64,000 bases of DNA from Luscinia megarhynchos (Eukaryota; Chordata; Aves; Passeriformes; Turdidae), in the NCBI GenBank assembly GCA_034336665.1, contig JAPFBE010000003.1, forward strand, positions 38,600,360-38,664,359, written 5' to 3'. Numbering within the stretch: position 1 is the first letter of the stretch; each line of letters starts with the position of its first letter. A program made the position numbers and the translations under genes. Positions 11,350-22,711 of the stretch are shown in pieces. The notes under the pieces were generated by a model, which made no database searches, was not told where the DNA came from, and saw nothing but the letters and a program-made list of their open reading frames with translations.

Positions 11350-12102
11350 CTCATAAATTCAACAAGCTCATCAACAGGATATTAAGTTGCAGGTTACCTT
11401 TGATGGTGCCGATCCGAGCCACTTCTAGGCCGTTCGACCTATGACCCGTGAAGACCACATGTGTTGTGCTGTAGCCTCCCTCTGTAAAACACACACTTCG
11501 AGACAAAAGTTCTTTGTCAGGCTCTACCGGCAGAGTAATGTAAAAGAAAAAGGGGAAATAATGAAAATCTCAGCCAACGCTGTAACTTTTAAACGCTTCT
11601 TTAAAATCTAAAATTAAAAAAAGAGGAAAAAAAAAGGAAAATACGCTAGGCAGGGCAGGGACAGAAGGAGGGAGCACCTCGCTTTCGTGCCATTAATATT
11701 TATTGTTCCTTCAGTTGCACTTATACACGTATAAAACCCCGCTCTCGGCAGTAATGCCGTGAGACGGCGGGGGCCAGGAGCAGTGTAGCACTTTTTTCCA
11801 GGACGGGAACCTCGGCCGAGCGGCAGCCGGTGCCTCTGCCCTGCCCAGCTGCGGCTGAGGGACGCGCAGCGCCGCGTATTTTGCGCGCCCTGCCCCACCG
11901 CGCCGCTCATTCTGTAGCCAGCACGGACCCGGCGCAACGCCTCCCAAAACTGGGGACTGCTGCAGCACTGCCGGGTTTTATTAGATGCACCTTTTTCCAT
12001 CTGGAGATTCCCATATAAACGTTAGAGGCAGGGGAGAAGCGCCCCAATAAAGCGCGATGGACTTTGTAATACAATTTATGCTGTCATTCATAAATAACAA
12101 TG

Positions 12103-12119
12103 CCATATGGTAACCATAT
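12103..12119. promoter_or_regulatory. CArG-box inverted repeat element
   Basis: CCATATGG (12103-12110) is a perfect CC(A/T)6GG SRF-type box. It overlaps a larger inverted repeat, ATATGGT-A-ACCATAT (12105-12119). The surrounding 150 bases are AT-rich and unique, with TAAT-type and AATAAA-like words. Regulatory role is inferred. Confidence 0.3.
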
Positions 12120-12288
12120 TGCTTATACAAGTAAAGCCGTCAAAGTGTCACTATTTGATTTATCTCAACAGCTTCTTCCAACGGTGACGTTCAGAGAGAG
12201 GGGAAGTGGGGAAGAGAGAGAGAGCAGAGCAAAATTTAGCCTGGGTTTCCTGAGAGGCTCTTTATCTCTTTCTTTCTTTCTATATATG

Positions 12289-12378
<90 letters not shown>
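12289..12378. repeat. (GATA)n microsatellite
   Basis: About 22 uninterrupted GATA units. It is a standard tetranucleotide microsatellite; the poly-IYLS open frame on the minus strand is an artefact. Confidence 0.97.
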
Positions 12379-15300
12379 CAGACAAACAGAAAGAAGATTT
12401 TTTTTTTCTTATTTTGTCCCTGTTTGAGCAAACCCCAGGGGGATGGCCCCTCTTTCCCCGGCGGGGCGCACACTGAACACGATAGCTCCGAAACTTATGC
12501 TCGTAAATCCCTGTCCCAAAGGTGCAGCGGGTCCCGGCCCCGACAGCCCCTAGCCTATACGTCGAATCCTTGTGTCAGCCTCAGGCTCCCTCGTGGATGC
12601 ACGGAGCTACGACATTTGGCACAGGAGAAATTTAATTTTTAAGAGTATAAATTATCCATCCGCTGAGCCCATCCGTAAAGAAGGGCTCGGGAGTCTCACT
12701 GTTCCCTTTCGTGCCCCTGGGCAGCCTGGGCAGCTCTCGGCCGGGGTCCCGGCGCCTCTGCGCTATTCCCCCTGACAGGACAGTGAGCAGGGAACCGTGG
12801 GTGCGTCCTGCCCGTGGGGGTCTCCACGGGGCTGTGGCTCGGGGCGCTCCCTCCTGCTGCGGGCGGGCTCCACCCCCGATCGCGCACGTTCGCGGGGGAA
12901 CCGCGCCACAGAGCAGCCCCACGAGCGTAGAAAACCACTCGCGACGGGTCGGGAGGAAGGCAGGCTTTTCTAGCGTGTCTGGGGAGTCTTGCAGGTCTTC
13001 CCGAGGAGAGCGGCAACCGCGCTCCCTTTCTAATGGTTTCCCAGAAGAATGTTTTACACGTTGCAAAATATTGCTCTCCGCTCCCTAACTATCAATAAGA
13101 CGTGCATTAAAGACGATTGTTTGTAAATGGTGTTCATGATCATTAGCATACATTTACATAATGCAGCTCACAGTACAGCGTTTTACAGTTAAACACCTCC
13201 TAATGCCGCTAGCCCGAGCTCAGTTTATAGAGGAAGCTTTACGAAATAATTTTGAAGGCTTCCAGGCTTTCACCTCGCCTCTGCAGCCTCTTGGCTGGTT
13301 TGCCGGCGAGCGGAGCGCAGCGGGAGAGCTCTGCAGCCGGCTCCGCCGCGGGAACAGGGCGCGTTCCGACCCTCGACGGTGCTGTCGGGGTTGTGGGGGG
13401 GCTGTGGGGGTAGCACAGCACTCCCCCTCTCTGCTGCAGCCCCAGAGGGCAGCTGCAGCCTGGGCCTGAGCTGGTGTCGGTGAGTTAATGGGCTTTAAAT
13501 CCTTCATGGCTCTTTTGGAACTGGCAGCGTCCAAAATTGTCCCTGCGCGGGCAGCCACCTTCTCTTCCTGGCGTTTGCAGCCAGTCCTAAAAATGAGCGA
13601 ATTTCCACGTGAGTCTCCATCAACCCCTCCCTCCCCACAGTCACAGGTCAGCTGCCTATTAGCCAGCTATAAAATATTTTCATTTTTTATAGCCTCTCAT
13701 AAAAAGGAATTGATTGGGGTATATATTTGAATTAAGACATATTAAATCGATGACAGATACACATCACCTGCGTTTAACATGAGAGGGACAAGGAGGCATG
13801 CAGAAGGTTCTGCGGAGCTCTGGTACTTGTTGTTCACCTCCACAGCATCTCCCACCAAACCATTCCATCTCCAGCAACGCACCCAGAAATGTGGGGAGGA
13901 GGGAGGGCACTATTTGGATGGACATATAGAAAATATACGTATATAAATACTCGTAGAGACGTATGGCTACTTTGCATGAAGTTTTTACTGTGCAATAAAC
14001 CATCAAGCAGCCGCTTTTATAACCCGGGGATCATTTATTCCCGTTCCTTGCCTTGCAGCATCACTGAAACCCCCGCGGCTGCCACGCGAGCCGGGAGCAT
14101 TGGCTTGTCTCCGCTGAGGGGAGAGCAGGGAGGGAACCGGCGGGTCTCGCTCCCCCGAGAGGCCCTCACCCCTCTTTTGGCAGGCGTGGGCCAAATCCTG
14201 CGAGTTTTCCCCCGCGAGTAGCGGCGGTGGAGGAGGGGGAGCCTGGAGCCTGGCCCAGGAAATGCCGGACCAGCACGGGGCTTCCTTTGAACGTGGCTTG
14301 GCACGGGAAAGCGGCCAAGACGCACAGATGTAGTTTCGTCAAGGGGATTAGGTGGCCGGGGAGAGCCGGAGATGTGTGTGGGTCCACTGGCGTCCCCCGT
14401 CCCTTTTCCTCTCCTGGAGAGGCGGAGAAGCGTCCCTGGCTGCCCCGCAGGCAGGGAAGGGCAGCCAGCTTGCCTGCACTTTCCAGGAGCGCGGGAGCTC
14501 AAGGCATTCCCGGAGGACCAACAGCCTGAAGAAAGCAGATGACATATCAATAAAAGCTACTTCTCCTCCCACAGAAAAGTCACGACAATGCTCCTTTCCC
14601 CTTTTGGCTCGCAAGGAAATCCCGGCCTTGCCTAGTCAACCCCCTCAAAGGGCAGCATCCTTTGTGCCGAAGGGCCAGTTTCGGCTCCACAAAGAGCTTC
14701 ACTTTCGAGGACCAGAACACCCCGCACCCCAGGGGCGGTCCCATCGCTGTCCCCGCCCGTCTTCTACCTCTGCCCCCTTTTAGAAGAGCTCCCACTTTTC
14801 CTGCCTTTTCGTGTAGGACAGCAGCTCAGGGCCGACCCCACCAGCCGGAGACTCCCCCATTCCCCAAACTACCTCCCCGCTCCCGTTCCGACATCCTAAA
14901 GAGTTGAGGAGCATTTATGCTCGGGGCCAGTATCACTGCGGGGGTTTCATCTCTACTTCGCCGCTGCTGAATTGGGGCTGAAGTGGATGCAGCTGCCTGG
15001 ACTGCGGCTGGAGGACCGCCTAGGGGCGTGGGGTGGCTCTCCCCACGGGATGCCCCGGGAAGCCGCAGAGGGAGGAGGAAGCCCCGAAGCGGCAGCGAGC
15101 GCAGCCTCCCAAAACTTCGCTCTAACATGTGCCACTTGCCCCCCTCCTCTTCCCCTCCCCGCTTACTCGTTTATTTTCTAAAGGAAAGGAATCCCAACCC
15201 CCGCCGTCTTCTTTTTAGGGAAACTTTGGCCGCCTTCCCCTAGTGGTGCCTTGGGCCCGAGTACACACAGCCTCGGCCTCGCGTGGGTGTGGGGTTGCGC

Positions 15301-15590
15301 ACATTGTTTCACGAGGGAGTGCTCTCCTGCCTCATCCATGAATGAAAGTGGCCCTCCAAAAAAAGAAAAAAGGAATGAAAACAGCGCAGAGCCGGGCAGC
15401 AGCCGAGCGTGGGCTGCCGCCAGGCGAGGAGAGAAACCCCCCGGCCCCGCAAACGTAAACACGGCGCAGCACCTGAGCAGGGCGCCCCGTCCGGTGCCCG
15501 GGGAGCAGAGGCAGCTGCTGCCCGGCGCTGCCGGCGGGGGAGGCGCGGGGTGCGCCCCGTCGGGCCCCGCGCGAAGTTCTGCAAGTGCAA

Positions 15591-15928
15591 CTTCGGGGGG
15601 CGGCGCGGGGGGGCCGGGGGCGGCGGGGGCGGATCCCCGCTGCGCCGGCGGCCTGAAAGGGAGCCAATCGCGCCGCCCCGGCCGCTGCCAATCACCGCCA
15701 TCCGTCCAATCCCTCCGGCGCCGTGTCCGAGCCGTATTCCCCAGCGCGCCGCCGAAGTGTGGTGAGGGCTCTGCCAATCGCGGGCGGGCAGAGCGGGGCC
15801 AGGGATGCGCGGGGCTCGGAGCGCAGACAAAAGAAGTTAAAGAGCCGCTTAATATATACATGTTTTTGAAGGCGGGTAAAGGGAAAAAAATAACAACAGC
15901 GAGCGTAGATGGGCTTGGCTGTGTCGTT
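15591..15928 (+). promoter_or_regulatory. ZIC5: ZIC5 promoter with four CCAAT boxes
   Basis: This CpG-rich sequence directly upstream of the ZIC5 start holds four forward CCAAT boxes at 15664, 15688, 15706 and 15774, three of them within 47 bases. A TATA-like TAATATATA follows at 15850-15858, 71 bases before the ATG. This is a classic NF-Y plus AT-box arrangement and suggests a short 5' UTR starting near 15880. The reading frame of ZIC5 stays open upstream of the ATG, but that part has no family similarity. Confidence 0.6.
15850..15858 (+). promoter_or_regulatory. TATA-like element of ZIC5
   Basis: TAATATATA in an otherwise GC-rich promoter, downstream of the CCAAT cluster by about 72 bases. 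Spacing fits a core promoter whose start site is about 30 bases further on. Confidence 0.45.
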
Positions 15929-17145
15929 ATGGAGCCCCCTTTGAGCAAGAGGAACCCGACACTGAGATTAGCGGATTTGGCAGCGGCTCAGCCCCATCCT
16001 CACCAGAACATGACAGGCTTCCCGGGGCTGGGGAACCACCACGTCCACCCCCACCACGCGGCCCACCTCCACCCCGGGGACGCGGGCGGCGACCCCGGCG
16101 GCGCCCTCACGCCGCTCGGACCCGAGCACATGGCGCAGCCCGCCGCCCTCAAGCTCACGCCCGAGGCGCTCACCGCCGCCGCCTTCGCCGCGCCCGCCGC
16201 CACCACCTCCGCCGCCGCCGTCACCGCCGCCGCCGCCACCACCGCCGCCGCCTACGCGCCGCCCGCCGCCGCCCTCCCGGGATACCCGTCGGGGGAGGCG
16301 GCGGGCCGGGACTTCCTCCTGCGGCGGGAGCTGCCCGCCGCCGCCGCCGCCGTGCACGGGGCGCTGGGCGAGCAGCACCCTCCCGCCGGCTCCCCCCACC
16401 TTCCGCACCCGCCACCGCACGGCGTCTTCATCTCGGCCGCCGGCACCTACGGCGGCACCGACGGGGCGCACGCCGCCTTTCCGCCGCCGCCCGGCGAGCA
16501 GGGCGCGCCCGCCGGCCGCCACCCGCCGCTCAACGGGCAGATGCGCGCCTGGGGCTGGCGGCCGCCGCCGGGGAGCTCTACGGGCGCGCCGAGGCGCACT
16601 ACGGGGCCGCCGCCGCCTCCTCCTCCTCCTCGGCGTTGCAAGGCTACGGCTCCGTCAACCTCAACCTGGCGGCGGGCGGCCACGGGCACCCGCACCACCC
16701 CCATCCCCACCACCCCACCACCACCACCACCACCACCACCATGCCCACGTCGGGGCCGCGGCGGCGGCGGCCGGGGCCTTCCTGCGATACATGCGACAGC
16801 CCATCAAGCAAGAGCTGATCTGCAAGTGGATCGACCGGGAGCCGCCTCCTCCACCTCCGCCGCCGCCACCGGGCGGTAGGAAGCCTTGCTCCAAAACTTT
16901 CAGCACGATGCAGGAGCTGGTGAGCCATGTCACCGTGGAGCACGTCGGTGGGCCCGAGCAGAGCAGCCACGTGTGCTACTGGGAGGAGTGTCCCCGCGAA
17001 GGCAAGCCCTTCAAAGCGAAATACAAACTCATCAACCACATCCGAGTACACACGGGAGAGAAACCCTTCCCTTGTCCCTTCCCCGGCTGCGGGAAGGTCT
17101 TCGCTCGCTCCGAAAACCTCAAGATCCACAAGCGGACTCATACAG
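15929..17145 (+). CDS. ZIC5: ZIC5 coding exon 1 (N-terminus and zinc fingers 1-3), two frameshifts as written
   Basis: ZIC5 is a ZIC-family transcription factor of dorsal neural tube and neural crest. ATG 15929 begins [20 protein letters not shown], matching the ZIC5 N-terminus, followed by [19 protein letters not shown], alanine-rich stretches and LNGQMR (to residue 206). The frame then moves twice. At about 16544-16548 an extra GC makes CGCGCCTG from the expected CGCCTG; reading continues as [19 protein letters not shown]. Between 16711 and 16742, in a CAC-histidine run, one base is missing; reading continues [22 protein letters not shown]. Finger 1 (from about residue 298) carries the ZIC5-typical proline insertion (10 Pro); fingers 2 and 3 are intact. 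Correcting both indels gives 1216 bases, in phase with exon 2. The donor is ACAG|GTGGGT. Confidence 0.94.
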
Positions 17146-17769
17146 GTGGGTTGTTCTTCCCCCCGCCCCCCCCAACCTCCCGCCCCCCTCAAGGGTTTTC
17201 CTTCCCTTTTTTTTTCCTCCCCTTTCCTCCTCTTTTCCTCCTCTCCTACGCACCACCGGACATGTGACTTTTTCATGAATAAGTAATTCGGCGGCACACG
17301 GGCCACGCACACACAGCTACGTACAGGCACCCGGCCCCTCTGCCCTGCACACACGTGTCCCGTCCCCCCCTTCAGCCCCCCCTTCACCTTGGGCAGCTCC
17401 TTCCCCACCCCCTCCGCTACCCACCTCCCCACATCCCGGCACCACCGGATAAATACACCGATTAATAAATAACGCGGCGCCGGGGGAAGAAGAGCAGCAG
17501 CCCCTGCGGAAGAGCGAGGAGAGGATGAGCGCTCGCCTGTCCCTGCTCCCGCCGCCCTTGTCCGGGCACCCTGGGGGGCTCACCCCGCGTCTGGAGAGCG
17601 CTGCGCTCTGCCGCTTCTCGCCGCCACGCCGAAGGACGGCGGCTCTGCCCTTCCTGCCGCTTCTGTCGGCGGGGACGGAGCCGGGCGGGTGACGTTTGGC
17701 CCGACGGAGATGGGGCCGCGGGGGCTCTTGGGGGCGCAGTTCTCCTGCGCTGCGGGCGGCGGTGCTCGG

Positions 17770-18025
17770 GTCTGCCGGTACTACCGGGACTACCGGGCTG
17801 TCCCGGTGACCAGCGCTCCTGGGGCTGCTCCCGTTCCGGGACTGGTCCTACTACCGGGACCGAGGATGCTGCCGCGTGTACCCACCGTCCTGGGCTACCG
17901 ATATTGCGGAACTACCGGGGATGCTGAGCGCACTGCTGGGGCTGCCCGTGCCGCTGGGCTACCGGGCTGACTCCGGTGCCGGGGCTTCTGGTGCTGCCTG
18001 GGCTGCTCCCGCCTGCGGCAGTACC
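17770..18025. repeat. Degenerate GC-rich minisatellite built on TACCGGG-like units
   Basis: The words CTACCGGG, CTACTACCGGGAC, GGGCTGCTCCCG and GGGCTACCGG recur at irregular spacing over about 250 bases. The translation (YYRDYRAVPV..., TAGAARAAGL) is compositionally repetitive and not a domain. It looks like an old or imperfect tandem expansion. Confidence 0.5.
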
Positions 18026-18693
18026 GGCGGAGTCGGGAAACAGGGAGCGAGGCGGGGGAAAGTTCCCACCGGAGGACGCTTCCCTCGCTTTGTGGATCTC
18101 AGAAGCAAACTTCAAAGTCGCCCCGACTGCTCGGCGGGGTACGGGAGGAGGGAGCGGCACCCCCGGAGAATGCCTCGGGGGACAGGCGGGGGCCCCTGGA
18201 AGGGCTTCGGGTGTGTTCGAGGCTTTTAGTACTTAATTTTTCTGAGTTCGGTTTTGCTGGGGTTTTTTTTTGGTTCGGGTTGGGTTTTTTCCCTCGCTTT
18301 GTCCTCATTTCTCCCCACTCCCGAAATACGCATTTCCGTCTGAGTGTAAAACTCTGCCGAAAACGAACGAAGCCGGGATTTATAGTGGTAGACAAATATT
18401 ATTCCTTGGAGGATACTTAAGGAAGTGGAGTTGCCGTAATTGCTTTCTTGATTTATTGTTTGCTGCTCGGGAAGAGAAAAGCGGCGACCGTACAACGTGT
18501 TGTTCCGATGTAAAACCAAATGGCCCATGGCTGAAAGGATTATAGATTTTTATCTCCAGAATATGTCAGGCATGAGCCCATATGTAGCAGCGGAGCCCTG
18601 AGGGTGCCCCGTGCTCTACACCCAGAGCCGGGGTGATGTGTGTGTGGGAGATTTCTCGGGGCGGGAAAGGAGGGGGTAAGGTCTGACACTTTT

Positions 18694-18713
18694 TGTTGTT
18701 GTTGTTGTTGTTG
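18694..18713. repeat. (GTT)n microsatellite
   Basis: About six GTT units in ZIC5 intron 1, preceded by a short T run. Confidence 0.85.
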
Positions 18714-18824
18714 TGTTGACGACACCGTGGAACGAGTTAGTGTGAGGCCCGCGGTTTTGTCATCTATAGACTTCTCCACCTGCCTTGATTTGAAAAACAC
18801 AACTTCACCGAGGACTTTTCTGGG

Positions 18825-18870
18825 CTCCTCAGCTCCTTACCCTCCTCAGCTCCTTACCCTCCTCAGCTCC
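18825..18870. repeat. 17-bp tandem repeat, about 2.7 copies
   Basis: The unit CCTCCTCAGCTCCTTAC is repeated head to tail; the last copy diverges after CAGCTCC. Copies are nearly identical, so the duplication is recent. Confidence 0.85.
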
Positions 18871-19540
18871 AAGGGGCAGGCGGGAGGGAGGTGGGAACGA
18901 GTCGGGGAGAGGCTTGCGGGGAGGCAGAGAGATTCAGCGGGGGAAAAAGAGCCCCCTACCAAAATCCAAATACGTATCAGGCACGGCTCGCCTGATAATC
19001 AGGACCTTAGATGAAGTCAAGCACTGCCCCGAGGCAATGCTTTGGACTTGGCATCTTGCTAGGGAAATTTGGAGGAGTTTTCAGCTTGGGGCTACCCGTA
19101 GTCCCCGGGAGGGTGTTCCTGCGTGAGCCCACAGGGAAAGGCTCTATCCACGCAGAAGGGGTCGTTGCACCAAAAGAGCCCTCGGGGTGGGGGCAAATGG
19201 CCCACTTCAAATGACAGCTCGGCCCATGCGAGGACAAAGGGGACAGGAGTCTTTCCCTACGTATTTCCCCCCACGCCTTCGAGTGGACAAGGGATCCCAA
19301 ACTTTCTTCCTGGTCCTATGGGATTAATTACTGTCATTTTGCCGCCTTAGCTTTAACTTAGTCTGTGCAGCCTGGGAGCAGGAGAGATTTACAAACCATT
19401 CGTTTATTATGGGCATTTGGCGCCCGGGGGGGAAAAACAATAACACCATAATCGTATCATTAGGCGATTTTGCATGTTTCTGGTAATCCTGCAGAAATAA
19501 GAGTATTTCAGTAATTCAGGAGGAGTTTGTTTCTTGGGAC

Positions 19541-19902
<362 letters not shown>

Positions 19903-22026
19903 TTACCCTCAAAAGCATCACCGTGGGTGCTGCATACCACACTCTGCAGCTACTGCCCCATTTTGGGGACAAATCACTGTTCCTACACCCGGTGCATTCT
20001 AGCGGGAATGGGGACCTCGTCTCTCCTGCAATATTGCTGTTCCCTCGCCAAAGACGATGCTCAGGATGGCCAGGCTTCCTTCCAGCGATTCCCAGACCCT
20101 CTAGAAAAAGTGACCCCAAGCCTATCTGTGCCCCTCCCCTCCGCCGGCGCTGCTGCTGCCAGGAGGAGTTAGGGGACGGCGCCCAACATCTCGCCCCCTT
20201 CCGTGGGTTGAAACTACCTACAAATGGTTAAACTCTGACGTGATGCCCTCGTCAGCGTAATGGGGACACACCGGGACCTTCCCCGGTCCTGGACTTATGG
20301 GGAATTTGATCATCGCGATCTGGAGTCTGGCGAGGGTGCCCACGCCTGAACCCAAGTGGAAAGACGCTTCCCTAAAACCCTGATGGAGTGGACGCGGTTT
20401 GGTCCAGCTGATTGGAGCTGTGCTTCGGGCACTGCGGGTCCCAGCCAGCAGCAGAATGTGTGAGCCTTCATCCTTGGGGTAACAGACAGAAACTACCCAA
20501 AACCCCCAGTAGATTTGCTTTGTTTTTCTGGAAGAAGTAATAGTAATTAACGAACAAACGAAGTGACCGGACACTTGTCTCGGTGGTGTGCAGAGGTTTT
20601 CATGCAATTAAAACCCACAAGGCACAATTTTAATTCTAATATTCTCCTCCTCTTTTTCTTTCTTTTTTTTTTTTTTTTTTTGAAGATCAACTTTGCACTT
20701 TCTAGTGCACTTTGGTGGTAGGTGAGCCGATTTTAATCAAACAAATCGATCCATAAATAGGCTGTGGAGGTGTATGTTTCTATAGTAACAGCCAAGAAAT
20801 TTCTTCTAAAAATAAAAATAATTTTCTTATTTCCATTATTATTTTGATAAATAATAAACGTGATACGATCTTATAAAAGGGAGGAGCAGTAAAAATCGCT
20901 TGGTGGTAAGGAGAAAATGTCCAATGAGAGAAGTGCTGCGTTGTTTTTTCTGATCCCTCAGAGCAAAACACATCTGAAAATATGCATCAGCCATTTCTAA
21001 ACCGACTCACGAGTTGCGATAGTCATGACTAAGATCATCAGTGCAGGTCTGTCTGTGCTGGACTCACGTGTAGCATGGTGGAGTGAGAAAAACTTGCTGT
21101 AGGAAGCTTCGGTACAGGGATCTGGCACTTCTTTCTTTTTCCTCCGGTGTTTCAGCAATAGGCATATCACCCAGCCCTATTCGGGAGCCATGAGGAAGGG
21201 TCGGTTCCGGAGCTATAGGGAAGGACATGGCTGTAAGTGCCAGAACATATGTATCCCAGGGTATGCTACAGCAGGCGAGCGTGTGTGAGAAAGGTGCGGC
21301 AGCCTAATCGCCCCGGGCTGATTTTCACAACCCCTTTAACTGTTAAGCAGTGTGTAAAAACTCTTAAAAGTACATCATCCGCACACATTTAGACCCAAAT
21401 TTGCCCAGGGTAACCAGCTACTGTAACAGCAGTCTGCCGTGCTCATCTCCGGGGTCTGGCTTGGTCCCCCCAACTTGCAGGTTCCCAGCCCGGGCTGCGG
21501 GGTGCTCCCTCTTTGTGTCGGGACACTTAAACAGGTGTTACTTTTATTTCCCCCAAACTAATTATTCCCCCAGCGCAGTGCCCATTGGAAAAGGATTACG
21601 CAGGAGATGTGCCAGGCGAGCCAGGCTGCCGGCAAACGCCAGCCCTCGCAGGCAAAGGCATTGAGAGGTTTTGTTTGGGTTCGGTCATTAGAGCGGTAAT
21701 GAAGGTTTCTCGTGTGCGAGGGGAGCGCCGCAGAGGGCAAACAAGGCCGGGGGGGCCCTGCCGCCGCCAGCCCGGGACTCCGGCCCTGAGGGCTGCCAGC
21801 GACGCGTGACAGGCAGCAAAACACGGGGGGAAAGGCGCAAACCTCGGGCATGTCACGACTGTCGCGAAGGGGGAGGAAAAAAAGGAAAGGGGAGGGAAAG
21901 GGAAGGTTTACCCTCGCCGCTCGCGCCGGAGGCCGCGCTGCGGAGGGGCTGCGGTGCGGCGGAGGGGCTGCGGGCACGGCCGGGCCCCCGCCCGCCGGTA
22001 ACGGTGCCGTTGCTGTGTCCCCGCAG

Positions 22027-22478
22027 GAGAGAAACCCTTCAAGTGCGAGTTCGACGGCTGCGAGAGGAAGTTCGCCAACAGCAGCGACCGCAAGAAGCAT
22101 TCCCACGTCCACACCTCGGACAAGCCCTACTACTGCAAGATCCGCGGCTGCGACAAGTCCTACACGCACCCCAGCTCCCTGCGGAAGCACATGAAGATCC
22201 ACTGCAAGTCCCCGCCGCCCTCCCCGCCGCCGGGCTCGCAGGGCTACGCGGCGGCGGGGCCCCCCGACGGCCCGCTGCCCCCCGAGGCCGAGCCGGCCGC
22301 CGAGCCGCCCCGCGGCCGCGCCGCCGCGCTGTCCCCGCCGGTCACCAACCTCAGCGAGTGGTACGTCTGCCAGGCCGGGGGGGCTCCCCGCCGGCCCCGC
22401 ACGCCCTCCAGCCGCGACAGCTCTCCATCCGAGGAGGACGAGCCCCACAGGACCTCGGGGGGCAGAACTGCTCCCTAG
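22027..22478 (+). CDS. ZIC5: ZIC5 coding exon 2 (zinc fingers 4-5 and C-terminus)
   Basis: The exon begins GAGAGAAACCC after CCCCGCAG; GA completes the split glycine codon of the THTGEKPF linker. It encodes finger 4 ([23 protein letters not shown]) and finger 5 ([23 protein letters not shown]) with all ligands. KIRGC with the extra residues in finger 5, and HCKSPPPSP after it, distinguish ZIC5 from ZIC1-3. A proline/alanine-rich region follows, then [16 protein letters not shown] and an acidic end, [16 protein letters not shown], before TAG. The last 15 or so residues differ from the human C-terminus, but the frame shows no break. The corrected protein would be about 555 residues (human about 640-660). 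Confidence 0.96.
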
Positions 22479-22668
22479 GGCCGTGCCGAGCTGCCGGCGG
22501 CCCCGGCCCCGCCGCACTGGCCCTGGCCGCAGCGGCAGCCTGGCACCAAGGGCTGCCGTGGAAGTGCCATCAGGTTTGACTTGCGCTATTTATTCCATGT
22601 ACGAAACCCTATGGCGTTTGTACGGTAACTAATTTAATTAAAGAGACTCGGACTTCTTCTTTTTTTTT

Positions 22669-22705
<37 letters not shown>

Positions 22706-22708
<3 letters not shown>

Positions 22709-22711
22709 AAA
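22706..22711 (+). terminator. Proximal candidate polyadenylation signal of ZIC5
   Basis: AATAAA at the end of a T-rich tract 228 bases after the stop codon, followed by GC-containing sequence. Possible early cleavage site. Confidence 0.4.

Larger units (their letters stand above)
7761..15590. other. Shared ZIC2/ZIC5 divergent intergenic region
   Basis: About 7.8 kb lies between the two promoter islands. No protein-coding exon was recognised; the longest open frames come from the Ser/Phe/Leu/Pro translation of a microsatellite. Contents: CA repeat (8373-8411), GGAT repeat (8785-8839), a 650-bp pyrimidine tract (9583-10236), a GATA repeat (12289-12378), and AT-rich enhancer-like blocks near 11330-11470, 12020-12170, 13080-13180 and 13660-13770. 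Because the genes are transcribed away from each other, elements here could serve both. Confidence 0.75.

Noticed and set aside
12289..12378. GATA array as a CRISPR or satellite
   Set aside because: Perfect 4-base units without spacers are an ordinary eukaryotic microsatellite.
15251..15928. In-frame N-terminal extension of ZIC5 upstream of MEPPLSKRN
   Set aside because: The family start is MEPPLSKRN at 15929; the extension has no similarity and overlaps the CCAAT/TATA promoter.
5581..17145. ZIC2 and ZIC5 as pseudogenes because of the frameshifts
   Set aside because: All fingers, splice sites, phases and both termini are intact; three isolated indels in GC-rich DNA fit consensus errors better than decay of two essential genes.
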